Shown: positions 25,176 to 32,738 of the stretch, in pieces | Layout of the letters: the number at the start of each line of letters is the position of its first letter | Numbering within the stretch: position 1 is the first letter of the stretch | Assembly: GCF_018449525.1 (NCBI RefSeq) | Contig: NZ_JAAVUS010000011.1 | Location: 1 to 64,000, forward strand | Source: Bradyrhizobium sp. dw_78 | Lineage (GTDB): Bacteria; Pseudomonadota; Alphaproteobacteria; Rhizobiales; Xanthobacteraceae | Reading direction: 5' to 3' | Length of the DNA: 64,000 bases | Translations under genes and position numbers: made by a program | Notes under the pieces: model-generated | The model's database searches: none | What the model was told of the DNA's origin: nothing | The model's input: only the letters and a program-made list of their open reading frames with translations

Positions 25176-26630
25176 ATGACAATGACAAGTATTGCCCAAT
25201 TGATCATCGGTGTAACTGATCTTGCGGCTGCGTTTCTCTTTATGTACGGGCTCAAGCGGATGTCGTCGCCGGTGACCGCGCCGTCAGGCATCTTCGTGGC
25301 TGGCATCGGTATGTTGGTGGCCATCCTCGCGAGCTTTCTCTATGTCTTTGATGCAGGTGCGTCCGCAAAGCCGCACTTGGTGGCTAATGCAGGGCTTGGT
25401 GTCGTCGCGCTTATCGTCGGAGGCGGCGTCGCCTGGTGGGCCGGCAAGAAAGTCGCGATGACGGCCATGCCGCAGATGGTTGCCATCTATAACGGCATGG
25501 GAGGCGGCGCCGCCGGCGCGATCGCAGCGGTCGAACTGTTCAGCGCCAGGGTGCCGGGAGCGGTTCAGCTTGTGGTGACCTTGCTGGGCGCCCTGATCGG
25601 CGCAATTTCCTTCTCCGGCTCGCTGATTGCCTGGGCCAAGCTCCAGGGCGTCCTTAACAAGCCGCTGCGGGTGAAGGGCCAGCAAATCTTCAATGGCTTG
25701 GTGATGCTGACGACCCTCGCCGTGGGCGGTTACATTGTTTTCGTAGCTGACCGTGGTGTAACCCCGCTGATACCGATGCCCGATCTGATCTGGCTGTTCT
25801 TCGGCTGCGCATTGGTGTTTGGCATTTTGATGACGCTACCGATCGGCGGCGCCGATATGCCGGTGGTGATCTCGATCTACAATGCCTTTACCGGTCTCGC
25901 GGTGGGCCTCGAAGGGTTCGTGCTGCAGAACCCGGCGTTGATGATCGCCGGCATGGTGGTTGGCGCCGCCGGTCTGCTCCTGACGCTGCTGATGGCGAAG
26001 GCGATGAACCGCTCGATCAGCAACATCCTGTTCACAAACTTCGGAACCGTCGTCCAGCGAAAGCAGGGCGACATCAAAGGCAGTCTCAAGCCGGTTGAGG
26101 CGGGCGATGCCGGTATCTTCATGCGTTACGCCAGCACGGTCATCATTGTACCAGGCTATGGTCTCGCCGTCGCGCAGGGACAGCAGAAGCTCTATGAGTT
26201 CGTTAAACTACTGCAGGGGGCCGGCGTTTCGGTCAAATTCGCGGTCCATCCGGTGGCTGGGCGCATGCCCGGTCAGATGGACGTCCTGCTGGCGGAGGCG
26301 GGGGTCCCTTACGACCTGATTTTTCAACTCGACGACATCAACGAGGAATTCGCCAACACCGATGTTGCGCTGGTCATCGGCGCCAACGATGTGGTGAACC
26401 CCGCGGCGCGAACCGAAAAATCTTCGCCGATTTACGGCATGCCGATCCTTAACGCCGACAAGGCCAAGAAGGTCTACGTGGTCAAGCGTGGCGAAGGCAA
26501 AGGCTATGCCGGCATCGTGAACGCGCTGTTCTACGGCGACAATTGCGACATGGTCTATGGCGATGCCGCAGCCGTGCTGGGGAAGATGATCGAGGCGGTC
26601 CGCGCCTTGGGTACAAAAGCTGCCGCGTGA
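25176..26630 (+). CDS. pntB: Proton-translocating transhydrogenase subunit beta
   Basis: The 484-residue subunit has nine or so membrane helices in its first 280 residues. The NADP(H)-binding domain III follows, with V-P-G-Y-G-L-A-V-A-Q (about 326-335) and the later G-A-N-D-V-V-N-P-A-A. It couples proton entry to NADPH formation from NADH. With PntAA/PntAB it gives a complete enzyme. Its place behind an aldehyde dehydrogenase and downstream of an NAD-linked hydrogenase suggests a role in balancing NADH and NADPH. Confidence 0.94.
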   Translation: MTMTSIAQLIIGVTDLAAAFLFMYGLKRMSSPVTAPSGIFVAGIGMLVAILASFLYVFDAGASAKPHLVANAGLGVVALIVGGGVAWWAGKKVAMTAMPQMVAIYNGMGGGAAGAIAAVELFSARVPGAVQLVVTLLGALIGAISFSGSLIAWAKLQGVLNKPLRVKGQQIFNGLVMLTTLAVGGYIVFVADRGVTPLIPMPDLIWLFFGCALVFGILMTLPIGGADMPVVISIYNAFTGLAVGLEGFVLQNPALMIAGMVVGAAGLLLTLLMAKAMNRSISNILFTNFGTVVQRKQGDIKGSLKPVEAGDAGIFMRYASTVIIVPGYGLAVAQGQQKLYEFVKLLQGAGVSVKFAVHPVAGRMPGQMDVLLAEAGVPYDLIFQLDDINEEFANTDVALVIGANDVVNPAARTEKSSPIYGMPILNADKAKKVYVVKRGEGKGYAGIVNALFYGDNCDMVYGDAAAVLGKMIEAVRALGTKAAA

Positions 26631-26681
26631 GCGGTCGTTGAAGGATGTCGACTGATTCAACTCGAAAGCAGGAGCTACCAA

Positions 26682-27773
26682 ATGGCCGCAAAAATGCACG
26701 TAGCCGTCGTCGAGCAGTTCGGAAAACCCTTGGTGCAGCAGGAATGGGACATCCCATCCCCTGGGCCCGGTCAAATCCTGGTCAAGACCGAGGCCTGCGG
26801 CGTTTGCCATACTGATTTGCATGCCGCGACCGGCGACTGGCCGCTAAAGCCCAAGCTGCCGTTCATTCCGGGACACGAGGCCATCGGCCGCGTCACCGCG
26901 GTGGGAGCCGGCGTTACGATCGTTAAGGAGGGCGACCGCGTCGGCGTGCCCTGGCTCTATTCGGCATGCGGTCATTGCGAGCATTGCCTGAGCGCGTGGG
27001 AGACGGTGTGCGGCGAAGCGCAATTCGGCGGCTATACGAGGAATGGCGGCTTTGCCGAATACGTCATAGCCGATCCGAACTACGTCGCTCACATACCGGC
27101 CGACCTCGACCCAAAGCAGGCCGCTCCCCTGATCTGTGCCGGCATCACGAGTTACAAGGGCATCAAGGAGACCAAGACCAAGCCGGGTGACTGGATCGTC
27201 ATCTCGGGCGCCGGCGGCCTCGGGCATCTCGCCATTCAATATGCCAAGGTCATGGGCCTGCAGGTCTGCGCCGTCGATATCGATGACGCCAAGCTCGCGC
27301 TGGCGAAAACCATGGGGGCCGATCTTGTGGTCAACGCCCTGCATGGCGACCCGGCAGAAGCCGTGAAGAAGGGCACTAACGGTGGCGCGCATGGCGTGCT
27401 GATCACCGCGCCATCGCTCGGTGCGTTCAAGCAGGGCATCGGCATGACGCGCAAGCGCGGCACCTGCGTCCTGGTCGGCCTACCGCCGGGTGATTTTCCC
27501 GTGCCGCTGTTTGATGTCGTGGCGAACTGCATCACCATCCGCGGTTCCTTTGTCGGCACCCGCGAGGATATGGTCGAAGCGCTGGCGTTTGCCGCCGAGG
27601 GCAAGGTCAAAGCTGATATCGAGCTACAGCCGCTTTCGGACATCAACGACGTCTTCGATCGCCTCAAGCACGGCAAGGTGGCCGGCCGCGTGGTGCTCGA
27701 TTTCTTGGGAACGAAGGCTGACGATCGTCAATCGAAAGCCTCCGCGGCTAAACGCGATACCATCGCCGTATAG
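26682..27773 (+). CDS. adhP: Zinc-dependent alcohol dehydrogenase, AdhP-like
   Basis: The 363-residue medium-chain enzyme oxidises primary alcohols or reduces aldehydes with NAD(H). Catalytic zinc ligands are in C-G-V-C-H-T-D (about 39-45) and G-H-E-A (about 67-70). Structural zinc cysteines are in A-C-G-H-C-E-H-C plus V-C-G. The Rossmann loop is G-A-G-G-L-G-H. The C-terminal tail after V-V-L-D-F-L-G is Lys/Ala-rich, and the stop codon coincides with the edge of a recombinase remnant. The tail may therefore have been altered, though the catalytic core is whole. It follows pntB by 51 bases. Confidence 0.92.
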   Translation: MAAKMHVAVVEQFGKPLVQQEWDIPSPGPGQILVKTEACGVCHTDLHAATGDWPLKPKLPFIPGHEAIGRVTAVGAGVTIVKEGDRVGVPWLYSACGHCEHCLSAWETVCGEAQFGGYTRNGGFAEYVIADPNYVAHIPADLDPKQAAPLICAGITSYKGIKETKTKPGDWIVISGAGGLGHLAIQYAKVMGLQVCAVDIDDAKLALAKTMGADLVVNALHGDPAEAVKKGTNGGAHGVLITAPSLGAFKQGIGMTRKRGTCVLVGLPPGDFPVPLFDVVANCITIRGSFVGTREDMVEALAFAAEGKVKADIELQPLSDINDVFDRLKHGKVAGRVVLDFLGTKADDRQSKASAAKRDTIAV

Positions 27774-27885
27774 GTCGCCGCGCAGCACGATGGCCAGATC
27801 TTCCGCGTCAGGCACGAGCGTCAACTTCTCGATTGGCGTCCGGAAGACTTCCGCCGCCTCGGCCCTCACATCCTCGTTCTGCGGG
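27774..27885 (-). repeat. Recombinase-remnant direct repeat, left copy
   Basis: About 112 bases matching 49688-49800, same orientation, with about five substitutions and one indel. Together the copies bracket 22 kb of accessory genes. Confidence 0.75.
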
Positions 27886-27985
27886 CTCCCATAGAGTACC
27901 GCGATCCGCTGGCGATAAATCTCCGCCATGTTCGGATGCAGGAGGGGCGGTGGCTCCTCAGCGTTCGTCGCGAGCGTTGTTGCGC
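27774..27985 (-). pseudogene. Serine recombinase remnant, C-terminal part (copy 1)
   Basis: The minus strand encodes P-L-L-H-P-N-M-A-E-I-Y-R-Q-R-I and then E-A-A-E-V-F-R-T ... E-D-L-A-I-V-L-R-G-D-L. I recognise this as the C-terminal region of large serine recombinases common in rhizobial genomes. About 70 codons remain without a frameshift. The N-terminal catalytic domain is absent and the 3' end is cut exactly at the adh stop codon. The 27771-27885 part is about 95% identical to 49686-49800. It is a scar of an excised or rearranged element. Confidence 0.7.
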
Positions 27986-28049
27986 CTCGTTGAGACCATC
28001 GTGAATAATACAAGCGGTAGATACTGATCCATTTGCCGGCGTTGGCCCC

Positions 28050-28673
28050 TTAGGCGTTGGCGTAGTATGAAAGCAATTGCTGCGCGTCATCGGAAAGCCA
28101 GTCGGCCACCCCGGATATGTAGCCGGCGATGCGTCCAGATGGCGTGATCAGGTAGGTCACCGGCATGCCGTAGGCCGAGAGGGCGGCCGGACTCTCGTTC
28201 GACGCGCTTACGAGCTTCCCTTCCGGGTCGAGGTAGATGGGGAGCGAACGAACGGCGAGCCTGTCGAGAAAGGACTTGATGTCAGTTCGGTCTTTCTTCT
28301 CGGCCGATACGGCGGCGACCTGGACTTGACCGGCCGTCGCCTGATGAAATCGTTCCAGCAACGGAAGGTCAGTCCGGCATGCATCGCACCAGGTCGCCCA
28401 AAGATTGACAAGCAGGATCTTGTTGGCGACAGGAGCCAAACGTGCGGGCCGGCCCTTCAAATCGGTCAACGTCACGGCAGGCAATTGCGTCGCCGGCTCA
28501 ATGATCGTGAACTGGAATCTCGATGTCCGGAAGGCAGGCGGGCGATCATAGGTCTGAGCCCGCGACCGCCCGCTCGGAAGGAGGGATACGGCGAAACCCA
28601 GAAGCGGGAAAAGAGCCACGCGACGGGAAATCGGGCGGGGAAGGAAGGGTGACGCAGAAGCCGATCTATCCAT
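28050..28673 (-). CDS. TlpA-like thioredoxin-fold protein, exported
   Basis: The 207-residue protein has an N-terminal signal (R-R-V-A-L-F-P-L-L-G-F-A-V-S, cut near R-A-Q). A thioredoxin fold of the TlpA/ResA type follows, with the redox motif W-C-D-A-C near residue 98 and a cis-Pro loop M-P-V-T-Y near 172. It would reduce or oxidise disulfides in the periplasm. Its start overlaps the stop of the DsrE-like gene by eight bases, so the two are translated together. That pairing fits periplasmic thiol or sulfur chemistry. Confidence 0.82.
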   Translation of the reverse strand: MDRSASASPFLPRPISRRVALFPLLGFAVSLLPSGRSRAQTYDRPPAFRTSRFQFTIIEPATQLPAVTLTDLKGRPARLAPVANKILLVNLWATWCDACRTDLPLLERFHQATAGQVQVAAVSAEKKDRTDIKSFLDRLAVRSLPIYLDPEGKLVSASNESPAALSAYGMPVTYLITPSGRIAGYISGVADWLSDDAQQLLSYYANA

Positions 28674-28962
28674 GGATATAGCTCCACCGCGCTTCCTGGA
28701 GTTCGATAACCCGGCGGATGCCGAACGGGACGAGCCGCGCGCCTGGAATCAAAGGGATGGCGGTGCCTTCCTTTTGCTCCGCGATCTGCCGTGACGAATT
28801 GCACATGCTGAAAACAATGCCGGGCACGGTTCGTAGCACTTCGGCGAGTGGCGACTGAAAAGGAGATTTGTCGGCGCGGAAGATCGTGATCCCCGAACCG
28901 TTTGCGACGACCTCGATACGGATCTGCTCGTTCGACTCACCGACACCATCTGGCATTTCCAC
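28666..28962 (-). CDS. DsrE-like protein, short or 5'-truncated
   Basis: The 98-residue product contains I-E-V-V-A-N-G-S-G-I, then F-S-M-C-N-S-S, and ends L-V-P-F-G-I-R-R-V-I-E-L-Q-E-A-R-W-S-Y-I. These are the middle and end of DsrE-family proteins, which carry sulfur or regulate redox. The conserved Cys is kept. Relatives are usually 115-150 residues with an N-terminal strand that is missing from the ATG-started form. The frame stays open upstream beyond 29080 without a good start. Either a non-ATG start or a 5' truncation is possible. Confidence 0.55.
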   Translation of the reverse strand: MEMPDGVGESNEQIRIEVVANGSGITIFRADKSPFQSPLAEVLRTVPGIVFSMCNSSRQIAEQKEGTAIPLIPGARLVPFGIRRVIELQEARWSYIHG

Positions 28963-29233
28963 GGCATGTTGAAACCGCCACCGCAGGCGCAGACCTTGAT
29001 CGACGTACCGCCGGATCCGGCAAACCAGGATTCCGGCGGCGCACTGCTTTACGACGACCGTGTTACCACGGCCGGCCGGCTGATCGTTTCCACTCGATCC
29101 ATTTTATCATCACGGCAGCAATTTCATGCCGGCGACGACGAAGTTTCTGGACGGGATTTTGCCGTGGGCGAGGGCGATGGCGCATTCGTCGGGTGCGTAG
29201 AGCGACGCTCAACCTGTCTTATGGATTGTCTGA

Positions 29234-29412
29234 TCTATTCGCGATTTTCTCCGGGGGGCCGTGGCAGCCGAGCGGCACCATGGCGCCGATCGTTTCCTGG
29301 GCCGCGAGCGGGATCGGACGCTAGGCCCCGCGCCCAGGCGGTGTCGATCGGGCCAGGGCAGACACAATTGGCACGCACGCCATAAGGCGCCTGTTCCAGC
29401 GCGCCCCCTCGG
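29234..29412 (-). pseudogene. SDR oxidoreductase remnant with frameshift
   Basis: The minus strand reads A-P-Y-G-V-R-A-N-C-V-C-P-G-P-I-D-T-A-W-A-R, the post-catalytic segment of a short-chain dehydrogenase. After D-P-A the frame shifts and continues A-A-Q-E-T-I-G-A-M-V-P-L-G, ending soon after E-K-I-A-N. Both ends of the gene are missing. The neighbouring 29119-29215 and 29413-29614 stretches contain no supported gene, though an unassigned open minus reading lies in the former. Confidence 0.5.
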
Positions 29413-29614
29413 CGGAGGCGAACTTTTGTGTCGATTTGAGTGGACGAGGTGGGTCTTTGCTTGCCGCACGCTCCGCACTGGATTTGATTTATATTTCGGA
29501 TGGGGCCGGTTGGGACCGCAAATCCGGTTACGTCTCGGGTGGAGCGGAACGACCGTAATGGACAAATTGCGCTGGTTCCGCGCTTAAATAAACGACATTC
29601 GCACGAGGCGTTCG

Positions 29615-30568
29615 CTATAACGCCCCATTTTTTACCGGATTGCGCTTTGGTAAAAGCGATCGCGGCAGTATGAGGGGAGTGCGTGCGTTTCTCATCATCC
29701 GGATTGTGTGGAGAAATGCTTTTAAGATTGGTGACGTGTCATCGCGGCGGTGAATGCAGTTAAAGTCGACCATTACAGGTGGTGATCTATTCAAGCGCCG
29801 AAAGGCCACGCCCGGCAAACTCATCTGTGAAACGGTTGCCGGCACTAGCGACACACCGAAACCTGCCGCGACAAGCGATACGGCCGTTACGGAGTCGACT
29901 ACCTCCTGAGAGATGGCGGGCTGAAATCCATCTTCAAGGCAAAGCGCAAATATCATATCCATCAAATTCGGTCTTGGCCCACTGGCAAAAATCACCATCG
30001 GTCGTTCGGAAATCTGCTTAAGCGAAACCGAAGATCGCTTGGACAAAGGGTCGGCCTCGTTGATGGCAACGACCAACGGCTCACTGCGCACCTTTTCGTT
30101 GGCGATTCCGGCCAGCTTCAGACCAAGAAGATTGAAGCCGACCGTGACGCGACGATCATACAATGCTTCGAGCTGTTTCTCCTTGTTCATCGCGTGGACA
30201 ACGACCTCGATGTCGGGAAATTGCATCCGGAACGTTTGCAGTAATTGCGGTACAGCGAGGATATTCGAGCCGAATAGGCCGACGTCCAGCCGGCCCGATT
30301 GGCCCAGACCCGCCAGCTTCGTGCGCTCTTGCGCACGCGTTGCCAGCGCGAGAATGTTGCGCGCTTCCTCAAATAGGACTTGGCCGGCATTTGTCATTCG
30401 AACGCCCTTACGGGTTCGCTGAAACAGGGAAGTGCCCACCTCCGTTTCAAGTTGCTGTATCTGCCGGGTCAGGGGTGGCTGCGCCATATTCAGTCGGTTC
30501 GCCGCACGGCCAATGTTTGCTTCTTCAGCAACAGCTATGAAGTAGCGCAAACGTCGGAGATCCATCAC
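29615..30568 (-). CDS. LysR-family transcriptional regulator
   Basis: The 317-residue protein has an N-terminal winged helix (L-R-R-L-R-Y-F-I-A-V-A-E-E, then P-P-L-T-R-Q-I-Q-Q-L-E) and a C-terminal ligand-binding domain of the BenM/CatM/CbnR kind. It is divergent from the Bug-type binding protein gene, the usual LysR arrangement. A perfect dyad with ATAC-N7-GTAT lies 13 bases before its start. It probably controls the receptor-FAH-HyuA-HyuB operon and itself; the inducer is unknown. Confidence 0.88.
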   Translation of the reverse strand: MMDLRRLRYFIAVAEEANIGRAANRLNMAQPPLTRQIQQLETEVGTSLFQRTRKGVRMTNAGQVLFEEARNILALATRAQERTKLAGLGQSGRLDVGLFGSNILAVPQLLQTFRMQFPDIEVVVHAMNKEKQLEALYDRRVTVGFNLLGLKLAGIANEKVRSEPLVVAINEADPLSKRSSVSLKQISERPMVIFASGPRPNLMDMIFALCLEDGFQPAISQEVVDSVTAVSLVAAGFGVSLVPATVSQMSLPGVAFRRLNRSPPVMVDFNCIHRRDDTSPILKAFLHTIRMMRNARTPLILPRSLLPKRNPVKNGAL

Positions 30569-30580
30569 GCCTCCAATTCA

Positions 30581-30601
30581 ATCATACCAGGAAGGTATGA
30601 T
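30581..30601. promoter_or_regulatory. LysR-type operator, ATAC-N7-GTAT dyad
   Basis: Arms ATCATACC (30581-30588) and GGTATGAT (30594-30601) are perfectly complementary with a 5-nt spacer. Inside they contain ATAC-N7-GTAT, the consensus for BenM/CatM-type LysR proteins. It sits between the divergent lysR and receptor genes. Confidence 0.7.
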
Positions 30602-30703
30602 AGCGCCATGTAACATATATTGGACGGTATCAAAATAGACCGATACTGCTTTGAACACCAACCGTCGCCTGAACGAGCGACGGAATCAGAACAGGGGAGA
30701 AAC

Positions 30704-31672
30704 ATGCTCATCAAGCTTGGAGGGTTACTGTGCTCGGCTGTACTGCTTTGCTGCTCCATTTCGAAGGCTGGAGCCCTGGAATTTCCGACGAGAGTGGTGC
30801 GTATCATTGTGCCCTACGCGCCTGGTGGTTCTGCAGAAGCGCAAGCTCGAACGCTTGCCGAAGAGCTAAGCAAAATCTGGAAGCAGCAGGTCATCGTCGA
30901 GGATAAACCAGGCGCGGGTACGACGATTGGCGCAGCCTACGTGGCGAGTTCGCCACCTGACGGTTACACGCTATACTTGGCCGGGACATCGCATACCATC
31001 GCACCCAGTCTCTACAACAGCGTCAGGTACGACGCAGTCAAAAGTTTTTCGCCAATTTCCCGCGTCGCGACGTCTCCGTTCATCTTGATGGTCAATCCAT
31101 CGTTGGGAGTTAATTCGGTTGCGGACTTTCTTGCTTTGGCCCGAGCCAAGCCGGGAAAGCTAAATTACGGTACCTCGGGTATCGGCGCGGGCCCTCATCT
31201 TGCCACAGAAATGCTGGTGGCCGCGACCAAGATCGACGTGCGTCATGTGCCTTTCAAGGGTTCTGCGCCTGCGATGACCGCATTGCTTGGAAATTTCGTT
31301 GAGTTCGGTATGGGCGATATGAGCGCATTGCCCAGCATCAAGGCTGGCTCGCTGCAGGCCCTCGCCGTCACAACAGCAAAACGGAGCTCGCAGTTGCCCG
31401 ATGTTCCTACGTTTGATGAAGCCATTCAGAGGGGACTCGAGGTAACGAACTGGAGTTCGATTCTCGCGCCGGCAAACACCCCGCCCGAATTGATAAATTT
31501 CATCAACGGTTCAATCGCCGCCGCCTTGCAATCGCCGGATTTGAAAAAGTCGTATGAAGCGCAAGGGTTCGAGCCGGCGCCGAGCACGCCTGATGAACTT
31601 CGAGATTTCATGACTGCCGAGGTCAAGAAATATCGAGATTTGGTCGAGCAAGCGGGAATCCAGGCGGAATGA
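30704..31672 (+). CDS. Tripartite tricarboxylate transporter (Bug) binding protein
   Basis: The 322-residue protein has a signal peptide (hydrophobic core about residues 7-20, cut near A-G-A). It carries the Bug-family opening R-I-I-V-P-Y-A-P-G-G, then A-G-A-G-T-T-I-G-A and the G-Y-T-L-Y block. It would capture a small carboxylate or amide in the periplasm. No TctA/TctB membrane partners are nearby, so it must borrow them or act in sensing. The start at 30704 follows GGGGAGAAAC; the longer reading from 30620 lacks a signal. It is first in an operon with catabolic enzymes. Confidence 0.87.
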   Translation: MLIKLGGLLCSAVLLCCSISKAGALEFPTRVVRIIVPYAPGGSAEAQARTLAEELSKIWKQQVIVEDKPGAGTTIGAAYVASSPPDGYTLYLAGTSHTIAPSLYNSVRYDAVKSFSPISRVATSPFILMVNPSLGVNSVADFLALARAKPGKLNYGTSGIGAGPHLATEMLVAATKIDVRHVPFKGSAPAMTALLGNFVEFGMGDMSALPSIKAGSLQALAVTTAKRSSQLPDVPTFDEAIQRGLEVTNWSSILAPANTPPELINFINGSIAAALQSPDLKKSYEAQGFEPAPSTPDELRDFMTAEVKKYRDLVEQAGIQAE

Positions 31673-31783
31673 AGCCGAGGGCCTGACGGCCGTATCGAGG
31701 CGGTGATGCGAAGCGGTAGCGACCAAAGGGTCGAGCGGGAACATATATAAATCAAGTGCTGATACCTCAAAGGAAGCAGTAAA

Positions 31784-32659
31784 ATGAAGTTGGTCAGTTT
31801 TCAACACGGCGGTTCTTGTCATTACGGAGCAGTGAAGGGCACCAAGGTCGTGGACCTTGGTTCGAGGTTGGGAAGTCTATACCCCACGATCGTCGATTTC
31901 ATTGCGCGGGATGGCCTGCCCATCGCGAAGTCGGTTGTCGAAAACGAGGCTGGGGATTTTGAATATGACGATCTGGCATTATTGCCGGTCGTGCCCAACC
32001 CAAGTCGTATCATATGCGTCGGTCTTAATTACCATGACCACATCAGCGAAGCGAACCGTCAGCTCAACCGAACGGATAAGGGGTTTGACCGGCCGATGAT
32101 TTTTGCACGCTGGCCGGAATCCTTGACTGCGCACCGGCAGCCAATCTTTCGGCCTAAGGTATCGACTCAACTCGACTACGAGGCCGAACTGCTTGCGGTT
32201 ATTGGCAAGGACACCGGTCGCTACGTGCCGGCAGACAAGGCGCTCGATTACGTATTCGGATATTCGTGTCTGAACGAAGCTTGCCTGCGCGACTACCAAA
32301 AGCACAGCCGGCAGATTAACCCTGGCAAGAATTTCGAGAAGACAGGCGCCACGGGCCCATGGATCGTGACGGCTAACGAAATAAAGGATCCCGAAAATCT
32401 TGACATTGAAATGCGCCTCAACGGCAAGACCATGCAGAAGGCCAATACGAAGGACATGATCCACTCTGTGGCACAGGTCATCGAGTATGTAACGGAATGG
32501 ATGCCGCTGCGTGCCGGCGATTTGATCGCCAGCGGAACCATGGGCGGCGTTGGATTTGCACGAGATCCGCAGGTTTTCATGAAGCCCGGCGACGTCGCCG
32601 AGATCATCATCGAAGGCATCGGTACGTTGCGCAACGTGATCGAGGACGAGCGGATTTAA
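31784..32659 (+). CDS. Fumarylacetoacetate hydrolase-family enzyme
   Basis: The 291-residue protein has the FAH C-terminal domain. It begins around residue 66 with C-V-G-L-N-Y-H-D-H, metal ligands appear in D-Y-E-A-E-L, and S-G-T-M-G-G-V-G lies near the end. The family hydrolyses or hydrates acylpyruvates and related diketo acids with Mg or Mn. The reaction here is unknown; its operon with HyuA/HyuB suggests work on the ring-opened product. AAGGAAG precedes the ATG. Confidence 0.85.
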   Translation: MKLVSFQHGGSCHYGAVKGTKVVDLGSRLGSLYPTIVDFIARDGLPIAKSVVENEAGDFEYDDLALLPVVPNPSRIICVGLNYHDHISEANRQLNRTDKGFDRPMIFARWPESLTAHRQPIFRPKVSTQLDYEAELLAVIGKDTGRYVPADKALDYVFGYSCLNEACLRDYQKHSRQINPGKNFEKTGATGPWIVTANEIKDPENLDIEMRLNGKTMQKANTKDMIHSVAQVIEYVTEWMPLRAGDLIASGTMGGVGFARDPQVFMKPGDVAEIIIEGIGTLRNVIEDERI

Positions 32660-32738
32660 GGCCGCGACGCTCCGATAATTCCAACTCAACCAAGTGGCCG
32701 TTGATCGTGTGTAGCGCATGGATCGAAGAGGAAGAAGC

